Shown here: positions 49,201 through 61,200 of the stretch, in pieces
Layout: the number at the start of each line of letters is the position of its first letter
Numbering within the stretch: position 1 is the stretch's first letter
Assembly (NCBI RefSeq): GCF_963082655.1
Contig: NC_081554.1
Coordinates: 94,432,245-94,496,244, forward strand
DNA length: 64,000 nt
From: Stomoxys calcitrans
Taxonomy: Eukaryota > Arthropoda > Insecta > Diptera > Muscidae
Direction: 5' to 3'
Notes under the pieces: generated by a model
Databases searched by the model: none
The model's input: only the letters and a program-made list of their open reading frames with translations
Told to the model about the DNA's origin: nothing
Position numbers and translations under genes: made by a program

Positions 49201-52200
49201 TATATCCGAGGTGGTGGGTATTCAAAGTTCAGCCCGGCCGAGCTTAACGTCTATTTACTTGTTTGGATATCAATTATGGAATTTTGAGCTTGTTCTTTCA
49301 AGAAAAAAATTAAGAATTGTGCTAAACTGCACTTTTTGTCACAAACTTCCGTAACGTCTACTCAACATATCTAGAACGCCTTTTCCCCCGGCACGAATGG
49401 CTATAAGCAAATACAAAAAAAAAGCGAATGATTAAAAGCAAATGTGGAGAGAAATTACGAATTCAGTACTAAAAACATAAAAACTGGCAATACAATCCAC
49501 TATGGACGCAAATTGAAGATTTGCTGCAAAAATCATTTACAAACAAGCCAGCGTTTCAAAACAATGTGAATTGGTATTTCTTTAAAAAAAAGTTACATTT
49601 ATATATTTTATTCCAATTGTTCCAATCTTTTCAAAATTTTGTATAAATCGGATCAGTTTTAGATATAGCTTTCAATATATCGTTCATCTGGTATGAGCTT
49701 TTTTGGCTGTGGTAGCCACAATTTTTGTCCTGTGTTTACAAAACATGGTGTAAAAATTATTTTTGATGTCTCAACACAAATGGCAAATTTGTTTAAATTC
49801 GGATCAGTTTTAGACATAGCTCCTATATATATCTTTCCTCCTATATGCCCTTTTTAGCCCAATCGTACAATAATTACGGTTTCTAGGAGCTGAATAAGTC
49901 AAATCAGGAATTCGGTTTATATGGGAGCCAGTGACGTAGCCATGATTGTGTTTCAAAATCGATAAATTGCCAAAATTCTTCTTTTACAGTGAAGTTGGAA
50001 ATTTTTTATTGAACTGTGGTCGCTACTGGGTGCAGAAACTGACCCATCGGCGGTAGCATTTGGCCATAAAGTCAGAACTAAATTTTGTATTTCTTTACTA
50101 TTTACTACTTACACTATTTATGGGCCGATCCTAATTTTTCAGATCATTCGAACTGCGCTTGTCTTTGTGAATATCTTAGTTTTATAGTGACAGTTTCTGT
50201 GATCTATGGCGAAAAGATGTCCGATAAAAATTGCATCCAACATTGCCAATTATGCTTATAATTTGCGTTTTTCTTTATTAGTCCTAAAGTTTTCCTAATT
50301 AATACTTAATTCAATTAATAAATAACTGAATTCAATAATAAATTTGCCAAAATTCGCGTTCCCGGGCTTTACATTGATAGATTTGCAATAGTTGAAGTAA
50401 TAAAAAAACAAAGGTAGTTATCTATTATATAATAATATTAATATTAAACTAAAAAAATAAATAAATTGAAAATTTAATTAGCAAAAAAAGAATTTGAAAA
50501 TAAGAAATAAATATTTTTACTGTTTTTGTTTATGAATGCTGGATATGAGATTGCAACAGTGATAGCATTCCAGACGACCAACCCAAGAAAATGAATAATC
50601 AGTTTATCTTTAAAACTCCGCTAACATAATAAAATGTTTTTCAGACCATTTGGCAAAGCATTCCACCATCTCGCCGAATGTATTGCAAAGGGTCTCTCAA
50701 ATACAATATGATAAAAGCTCTTAATGCGAATTTCGAGTTCAACTAAAAAATTGAAAATATGGACGAAGATAATATGGTTCTCCATGTTTCAAGGCAATAG
50801 AGAATAAACGTAGACATCTACACCGTTATTCACAAAACTAAATATAGATTTGAAATAGGTACATTATATAGAACTGCCAATTAAACGCATTTTAAGGCTG
50901 TATTAAGTTTTGTGAATAATGCCGCTAACAAGGCGTATTTAGTAAGGTGGTCGCATCAGCACAGCTGATGAAATTTTATATGTCAAATCATTTTTGAATT
51001 CGCCTTATAAAAATTTAAACTTCAAAATAAATATTTTATAAATTGATTTTTATGTTTGCTGCTGTTTTGGTTATTAAACTTAGGTTATATAAGAGTACGC
51101 GTATAACAATCTTATTCGCTGTTAGCTTCACTCAGGAAACCTTGGTTTATTGCGTCGCCCCCGAAATAGATTCAAAAAGCGCTGATGAACAAAGTCAAAT
51201 CTACGGCGGTACAATGCCAGATATTGGAAAGAAGAAGATAAGGAGCCAACATGCATGACAATAATGGGGGCCAGTCGGGCTGAAGAATTTCCCTCCAATC
51301 TGCCATTTCAAGCTTCTATAGCAGTCAAAATTGGCGAAAGGACTATGTGCCTGAAAATAATTTAGACAAAAAAAAAATGTGTTCATTTAGCCATAATCCT
51401 GAACCAATTGGGGCAGTGCCACAATAGGTGCACAACCGTCAACCAGCGCGATTTCAAAGTCCTGACATTGCATTTGCTTGTTAGAAGCTCCATCCCATCT
51501 AGGAGAGGTCCCCTAAACACACCAAATTATTTCATATTGGTGAATAGCACCAACTTTATCTTTCGGGGGTTTACGTCAAGCCCATTGGCCAATCTTGGCA
51601 GCATACTATATGCTCTCTGAATGGCCACACACTAGGATGAAAACGTCGTCCTCGTAGCCAACAAACTTAAGCCGCCACCTTTTAAAATCACCTAAAAATC
51701 CCACAATTATCCAAGAGCCCCAAAAATGTTACAAAACCGTCCTTGAGCTCTACTTACAATATTCCTATCGGAGCCCTTTGCTAATGGTACACTAATTATC
51801 CTACCCATCCACTCGTATGAACTCAATTCAGGAGGAATTTTCATGTCCACCAGAGAGTCATGTATTTAATACATGGTATGTATGGTCCCTGGTTATAAAA
51901 GAGACAAACGTCTTTGATGTTGGAATCCATCCCAGCCCCATTGGAATTGAGCTAGAACTACCTTGGTCTACCGTGGAAGGTTAAATGCACTCTTAGTAGC
52001 TAGTTTATCACTACAAACCCTAGCGAAAACTATTTAAACCTGCCATCTTAATGGTTTTGTCTGGAGGTAATAGGAATTTTAAACATTTTTAAATTTGTTT
52101 TTTTTTGCTTGACACTCAAAAAATAATAAAATTCTTTCTTCTTGCTCTGATTGCTCGAAGCAAATTTTGCGAAAATTTTAAATATCACGGTGCATTGATT

Positions 52201-55200
52201 TTTCATCGCCCTGTTCAAGGCGTATTTATCAATTGGTCACATCAACCAAGCTGAGAGAATTTGATATATCAACTCATTTTCGAACCTCATTCACTATTAG
52301 TTTCACTCTGGGAACTTAGGTCTATTGTGTCGCCCCCGAAAGATTGAAAAATCCCAGAAGTACAATGCCAGACATTAAAATGAAGAAGATTAGGAGCCAA
52401 CATGCATTACAAAACGGCCAGGAGGTATTAAGAAGCTTCCTCCAATATGCAATTTAAATTATAGTAGTCAAGAATGGCGAAAGGACTTTAGCATGCAGAT
52501 AATTTAAACAGGCAGCCATAGTCCTGCACCTATTCTCGCAATTTCAGGGCAGTCTCATAATAGATGCTCATAATAGAACCACAAATCAAGCCTTAGTCCG
52601 CCATGTGACCAGCGCGAAGTCAAAGTCCTAACATTGCAATGGCTTTTCAGGATATTCAGTAGTGAGAGCGGCAGCTCCATCACAACTAGCAGAGGTCCCC
52701 TGAACGTACCAAGTTCAAATGACCTGAAAATCCGACAGATATCCAAGAGCCAAAAAGGGTACACAACCCCTTGTGAGGATTGAGCTCTAATCACAACCTT
52801 CCTATTTGGTCCATTTGTTAGCATTCACTTGGTAGCTATCTGCGGCTACAATAACCTTATGAAAACAATTTAAACCTGGCATTTTGGTGGTTTTATGGGT
52901 TGTTGCAGCCACATTTTCATGGGGAAGTGAGGTAGGTGAGTAAGCTCGATCCGGTCCAAAGGACCGATCGGCGCTGGAACAGTTTGGCCTTTGGTTATTT
53001 AAAGGCGCCAATAACCAGCCTTGTCATATCGAGCATCATAGGCACTCAGTATTTATGCAAGAGTCGGTGCCGCCTGGCCTCTCACTGAGACTCTCCGCTC
53101 GATACTGTTGATTGTTCACGACTTCCACATCCGCAATTTGTGGACGCGCCCGGTAGCTCGCAGCTCATCTTCTGGTGACAGCAATGAACACCACACAGAT
53201 CGGACCTCAATGTTCCAGCCAGTTTTGTGGGCAAAGCTTCTGGAGCTAATTGGTATTTTGAACGTTTTTAAATATGTGTTTTCTTGACACCGAAAAATTA
53301 ATAAACTTCTTCTTGCTCTGAAAGGTCAAAGCAAATTTGCCGAAAAATTTAAATGTCACAGCGAATTGAATTTTCTTCGTCCTGTTTACAAATTTTGACA
53401 TATAAAGTTCCCAAAAAGATGCTTTGTTGTAGCAATTCGCCGATGCGGCCACCTTATAAATACGCCTTTGCCCTGTTTATAAATGTTGACATATTAAGTT
53501 CCTAAAAAAGATGCCATGTTGTAGCAATTCGCCAATGCGGCCACCTTATAAATACGCCTTGGTCGCTAATATTTAGAAAGTGTTCGAAAGAACACACAAG
53601 AAACTGATTACTGATTGCGACCGTAAATAAATCGCAGTATAACGTGGAAGCACTTTTGTACTTTGTGGAGATTAGTTCTGTTCGAACCAGTATAGACCTC
53701 GGCACCATATAGTATGTGAGATATGAGCAATGAATGAGCCAATGTATATTTAATTTGCCTGGGTAAAATAACGTTTGGGCTGTATAAACTTTTGAGGATA
53801 AAGTTTAATTTAGAACAGATATGTGCTATGTGTATTGTAAAGAGGACATTGAAATCCATTTCAAAGTCTAAAGAAGCCATGCAATCCGTTGACGCTACAA
53901 CATTATTCTGGACAATAATATTTTGGGGCGAGTAAACAAGACGAGCGTTGTTAAAAACAATGCATTTGGTTTTGCCAATGTTGATTGTTAAGTTATTAGA
54001 ACGAGCCCACTATCCACGTTACCAGTATCTAATGCACTCAGTAACTGAAAATCATCAACATATATAGCCAAGTCAGCAAGTTGCACACAACGACTAACGT
54101 CATTAACGCCGCTAGAAATAGATTCACATTCGAAGCACGACCATGGCAGGCAACATACTGAGAACGATTTATTGGTGATACAACAAGAAAAGGTGGTAGA
54201 AATAGAAATCAGAAATACGAAGAGATTTCTACGTTACTGCAGTTGTAAACTTTTTCCCTCCTTTGCTAATTTTACTTGCGTTTTAAATTTCATTTGGTTT
54301 ATTTTCGTCAACTAATATTGTAAATAATTTGTCCTTCTCAAAAATGAAAATTTCCATACAGAAAATTATTTTCAAATATTCTCAAAAAGCTATTTCTCAA
54401 GAAAGCTCTTTCATTAAACTAGCCCAAGATGTCTGTTAATTGATGTTAAATGGCCTAGCGGCAAACGCAAAAAACTTGTAAAAAGATTTTCTGCAAGAAA
54501 ATCAAGAATTAAATTTTGGCCTTTTTAAAAAATATGTCATTGTTCCAAATCACTATGAGCTCCATATCAATTGCCTTAACTATATTGTGAATTATGGATT
54601 TGCAAGAAAAAAACCGAAATGGTTTCATTTGAAATAATTTTTTTAAAATAATTGGATTTCCTTTTCCATTTGCATCTCCGATCATTGACCTCGTCTTGAA
54701 AGAGAAACAAACAAAAAATTTTAAAATTTAATGATCTTCGTCCTAACAGGCAAAAAATTGCAAAAATGAAAAATTCGGCAGAGCCCGGCCAGGATTCGAA
54801 CCTGGGCACACGAAGCAACAGCGAGAGCCATTGCCGTTGTCTTAGCTTTCGAAGCCATCAATACAACTTCCAACAGATGCACAAAATCGTGTGTAGTACG
54901 GAAAAAGTGTAATTTGTCACAGAAAGAATGTCTGTCATTACACAAAAATAAATGCATTGGGAAAAGTACAGCTAATAGACAGGGTTGTCGAGTGTGGTTA
55001 ATGTGGTAATTGTATCATAGATGCGTTTTCGCTTAATTAATAATTAATTAATTCACTTAATTAAAAATTAAGTAATTAATACGATTCAAATACAACATAC
55101 CAACGCTCGGCCCTTGAAGCCATCACACCTAATATGGTTGAAAAGTCCTCTAACAAAAGACGAAACGTGTCCTATAGTGGTTGGTGTATGTTGCTATCTT

Positions 55201-58200
55201 TGGCCTTCCTTTTCCATTTGCATCTCCGATCCTTGAGTTCGTCTCGAAATAGAAACAAGCTTTAAAAATGAAAAAAAAAATTATGATATTTTGTTAAAGT
55301 TTTTCGCAACAATTCCGAAAGCTGAATAGAATACTTTGCTTATAATATAAAACTCACATACATACAGTCTTTTGATTAGATTATTAAATCTCTGGACGCA
55401 ATTCTAGTCTTACTTATGTTCAATATATATATAATATATATTTTATATATATATATAAATCAATTTGTGTTTGTTTGTATATTTGTGTGTTCCTTATAGA
55501 CTCAGAAACGCCTGAACCGAAATTTTCACAGATGGTGCATAATAACCTCGTGGTGAAAATAGGGTACTACATTTTTTGATATCTGAAGGGGGGGCGGACC
55601 CTCCCCCTAACTCTAATTTTCAGAAACGCCATGTCTCGGAGATGGGTACTTCGATTTAAGCGAAATTTTGTATGCTCTCATATAGTACTCTAAAATTAAA
55701 AATTTGATATCCAAATTTCGGATGGGGTACCTAGGGGGGCTACCCCACCCTAAAACCTACCAAACATGTATTTGGACCAATCACGACAATATGGGACTGA
55801 AAGGTATTTAGGATAAGAAAACGTATCTGATATCCAATTGGCGGTGCTGGGGGGATCATCCCAAGCCCCAAAACACACTTAGAATACGAATCTGATATCC
55901 AAATGTGGGACCGCGTTTCTGCGGATCCACCCCTTTCCCAAAACTGGGAATATGGGGCTTAAATAAATGGTATTTGAATGTAGAATACGAATCTGATATC
56001 CAAATGTGGGACCAAGTGTTTGGGGGGCCGTCTCTCCCCAAAAACTATCCCCAAAGGGGACAAATTTACGACCATAGCAATATGGGGCTCAAATGAAAGG
56101 TCTTTGGGAGTAAAGCACGAATTTGATATCAATATTTGGGAAAAGTGTCTATGGGGCCACCCCACAGCACCATCCAAATAGTAAGTATTTTCTGACTAGT
56201 GCAATATGAGGCTCAAATAAGAGGGTTTTTAAAGTGGAACACGAATCCGATATATATTTTCAAGGCCAACTCACTGAGTGGCCGCCCATCCTCCAAAACA
56301 CTCCCCAAGCCGGTCATGTTTGCTGACTATGAAAATATGGGGCTCAAATTTAAGGTATGTGGGAGTCGCCCACGTATCTTATATCAACATTAGGGGCCAA
56401 CTGTCTAGCGGACGGTCCACCACCATAACAACCCCCAAATAGGACGTATTTGCTCACCAAGACAATTTGGGTTTTAAAGAGAGTGGAACTAAATATTAAT
56501 AGTTATTAGGGCCAATACGCCAAACCGGACAAATTTGCTGACTTCTGCAATAAGGAGTTTAAATGAGATTAGAAAACGAATTTGATATCCAATTTTGAAG
56601 GCAATATGATATATGAGAATAGAGTACGTTGCTGATATATTTTCCGGGCTTAATGTTTGGGGGACCACCCCAATCGCCAAAACACCCCTAAATCGGGCAT
56701 ATTTATCCAACATGTCAATGTGGAGTTTAAATGAAAGGTATTGGGGGGTAGAGCAAGATTTGATACCCATTTTCGCAAGAATTTATACCCAAAATACCCC
56801 ACAAACAGCAATTTTTTAGTGACCATTGCAATATGGGGGTCAAATAAAGGTATTTGGGAGTAGAATACGAATTTGATATCCAAATGTAGGACCATGTATT
56901 TAGGGCATCACCCCTTTCCCAAAACACCCCCAAAGGGGAAAATTTTTTCAACCATGCCAATATGTGGCTCAAAGGAAAGGTATTTGAGATTAGAAAACGA
57001 ATTTGATAACCCATTTTAGGGCCATGTGTTTTGGGGGACGCCTCATCCTGTTAACTCCTCTTAAGCCAATGGCCATATCGGGTTTAAATAAATGGTACTT
57101 GAGAGAAGAGCACGATGCTGATATTTTTTCAGGGCCAAGTATCTGGGGGACCACCTCTCCACCTAAAACACCACTAAATCAGACATCATGAGAATATCGG
57201 GCTGAAATGAAGTATTTTATGAATGGAGTACACCTTACATTCAAACTTAAATTCGTAGACCAATAAAAATCATATGGGATTCAGATAAAGGCAATTATAT
57301 TGTTAAACTGTTAGTCAAGCGATATACTATTTTCGTAGCATGGTATTTCACTAAAAGATCCTTAATTGTCGAAAATAATTATTCCAAGGAAACTTTTTTT
57401 CCATATAATGTATAAAAAGGCGCAGCGGAGCGGGTCAGCTAGTATTTATATATATATACAATATATATAACATTCTTCACCATCGATCTTCAGCATATTC
57501 TAGATAAATGTTTTTATGTTGTGGTTACTTCCCCAATACATGTACATAATTCATAAATTTACTGTAAAACAATGTACTAATTACTGGTAGAACCGGTCTT
57601 TCATTCTCCGGTTACAATTTATTGTATCGATTTATTCTTCTTGTTAATCGAAGTAGTTTTTCTGAATATATGCTTATTGCCTATCCCATCGATAAACCTA
57701 AGTGCCGGTTAATGACTCATATCACGCAATCTCGTGTTTTTTCAACGAGCTTTCCCATACATTTTCAGTGTGAGCAAACCCACTTATTTGAGATTTGCAG
57801 CAAATCTTCTTCGAAATTCAAATGCTAAATACCGGTTGTTATTGGTAGTTTTGGAAAGCACCTTTTCTTAACATCTGACAATTTCTTATAGAAATTATAA
57901 AATTTTGTAGTTAAATTAAAAAAATCTTAAAAATCTTGTAGTTAAATTATTTAAATCAATCAAAATTATGATCACAATAATAACGATTTAAAAAACACCC
58001 CCGTTGACAAATACAAATCACTTGAATCGTAGTGTTTTGGAGATTATCTCAAATCAAATGGATTTGGGTTCCAGTGTAAACGTGGTTTTATCGAGCCGGT
58101 AAATTGAAACAGATGGTAATATACAATCATCTTTGTTTGTTTACCAATTGCTGCGTAATATTAGGTGTATTCGCTTATTTTTCTAGTAACAATTTGCCAG

Positions 58201-61200
58201 TAAAAATTTGCACGAGAGTAAGAAACTTCTCCTGGGGGAAAAACTTCAGCAGAAATTCGCGACCTCTCATTTACAAAACGTTCCAAATGTTTTTCGTACG
58301 CGAACACTCTTAATATTGCCATATCTTCTAAGTTACCTTAAAAGTGCTCGAAATATCAAATTTGTTTAAAGGAGGTTTATCCCGATATCAATAAATTAAT
58401 ACATCGGCTAAGGGTGGTACTATGTTCGCTTTTAGCGAAATTTTTTTATGATTACTTTTTTTAGATAATAGATTTGAAGCAAAACAACTTGCCGACTTCC
58501 TTCAGTAGGACATTCGTCCATTACTTTACTTTAATTGGCTATGACAGAATATTTCTTCCACTAGCCGAACGTAGAATAGCGTTCCAAGCGTCTCGATCTT
58601 CTGCGCTCATTCTAAAATCTCTGACACCAAGTTTCGTGGTGTCTCCCACAACTTGATCATTCCATCGGGCTTTTGGTCTTCCCGGTTTGCGTGTACCACC
58701 GTGTTTGCCTTCAAAAGACTTCTTTGCTGGAGCTTCTTCATCCATTCTGACAACATGACCTAGCCAACGCAGCCGTTGTATTTTGATGCGTGTAACTATG
58801 CTATCATCGTCATACAGCTCGTGGTTCATACGTCGCCTATATTTTCCGTTAACGTAAACTGGTCCATATATTTTACGAAGAATCTTTCTCTCAAATACTC
58901 CAAGCACTGCCTCATCTGCTTTCACAAGTACCCATGCTTCAGAACCATATAACAGCACGGGTAGTATTCTAAACTGCTTACTTAATCCAAAGTAGCATCT
59001 GTTTGCTAGTATTATTCTTCGCTTTATCTCAAAACTGGTGTCATTCGTTTCGGTTACGGCGGTGCCGAGGTAGATAAAATTACTGACTATCTCAAAGTTG
59101 TGGTTCCCAACTTTTTCCATGTTCTTTATCTGCTCGGTTGTACAAGGCTTTTTGGAAGTGGAAACCATCCATTTCGTCTTATCTCCATTTACTGCCAGAC
59201 CCATTTTCACTGACTCTCTTTCGATTCTTTCAAAGGCTGCAGTTAGTACTTCCGGTGACCGACCTATGATATCGATATCGTCGGCATAGGCGAATAGCAT
59301 GTGCTCTCTTGTGATTAGTGTGCCATATCTATTCACTTCTGCATCTCGTATAATCTTCTCCAGCAGGATATTAAAGAGATCACACGAGAGGCTGTCTCCT
59401 TGTCTGAAACCTCGTTTGATATTAAATGGTGCGGAGAAATTCTTTCCTATACTTACTGAGGAACGCGTATCAGCAAGTGTCATCCTGCAGAGTCTTATTA
59501 ATTTTGCAGGGATACCAAACTCAGACATGCCCTAAAATACCTTTGAACGTAAAGGAGTATCGAAGGCGGCTTTGTAGTCAACAAAGAGGTGGTAGGTGTT
59601 GATTTGTCCTTCTCGGGTCTTTTCCAGGATTTGGCGCAGTGTGAATATCTGGTCTAGGGTGGATTTACCTGGTCTAAAGCCGTATTGATAGGGCCCAATT
59701 ATCTCATTGACTTTAGGTTTTAATCTTTCACACAGTACGCTCGTGAGTATCTTGTATGCGATGGGAAGGAGACTTCCTCTGTAGTTGGCACATTCCGTCT
59801 TGTCTCCTTTCTTGTGTACGGGACATAGTATGCTGAGGTTCCAATCATCGGGAATGCGTTCTTCTAGCCAGATTGCGCTGATAAGCTGATGCATACGCCT
59901 TATCAACGTGTCGCCTCCGGTCTTAAATAGTTCAGCGGGTAACCCGTCGGCTCCTGCTGCCTTGTTGTTCTTTAGTCGGGTTACTGCTACTTGGACCTCA
60001 TTCTGACTAGGAGGTAAACATTCTATACCATCATCAGGAATTGGTTCTGCGGTATCCTCTTCGCCGCCAACATCGGACACTAGCAGTTGGGTAAAATGTT
60101 CTTTCCATATCCTCAGCATGTTGTCTGTGTCAGTTACCAGATTTCCTTCTTTGTCTCTGCAGGAGGATGTGCCTGCACTAAAGCCAACGGTTTCGCCCAT
60201 TACTTTTGAAAAATATTCATAAATGTATTATTATCATTGAGTTTTGTAGTTTTTGAAAATCGTAACCGTGAAAATCATTTGTTTCGGCTGTGAAAAACGA
60301 ATATAGTACCAACCTTTGGTTATCACGAACTTCAATCCAGCCCTCTGTATACGTCAGGAGCCACACTCCTGGCATTCGAAAATTTTTGGAAAAACCCGCA
60401 GTGGAATTTTGTGTCTAAAGAGAGATCGTGGACACAAAAACATAACATTTAAATTCGTGTACCAGTAGGTTATCATATGTGTACCAAGTTGTATCGAAAT
60501 AGGGGATGCGACCTTACTTTAATTGGATTAATTAAAAAAAATAATTGGCAATTTCGACAATTTTAATCGTTTTTTAATTTTTTTTTTAATTGAATAAATT
60601 AAAAAATTAATTGAAAATTTCAATAATTTTCTTTATTTAATATGCAGTTTTTAAATTGAAAATTTTTTTAACCACCGTTTTCAAAAACTGTGGTTGATAT
60701 TATCGTTTTCGCGATTGAAGCAGTTACAATTGAAAAGGTAATTGAGTCAATTAATTTCGTGATTGAACCCAATTTTTTTCTGTGTGTTACGTTTTGATCA
60801 CTGACTGCAGTGTTGTTCTATATTTGCTGGCTTACATTTGATGAACATGTTAAAGTTTGTTACTATTTATTTATTTATTCTTTTATTACAGAAGAATGCA
60901 AGGCTAAACCAGCGGCCCTCAAACCCGGACAAACAGTGTTCTTTGTCATACAACCTCGATTCATGAATGTTGACATTAGAGTTATAATCGATGTTACTCA
61001 AGGTGAATTAGACGTTTATATGTCTCCACAGGATGACTCTTTCATTGTAGAGACAAATGAAACCAGCGGATATCATGACATTTATTTAGACAACCGTTAC
61101 AATTGGGGACCCAAAATGAAACGTTCGCACCCACTCAATGTGGCCCAACCAAAGTATGATAACAACACGTCCTTCTCAAAATTGGTGATGAACGATAAGC

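Noticed and set aside
55780..57230. Many 60-95 codon frames on both strands
   Set aside because: They arise from a minisatellite unit and change with its divergence; no conserved protein.
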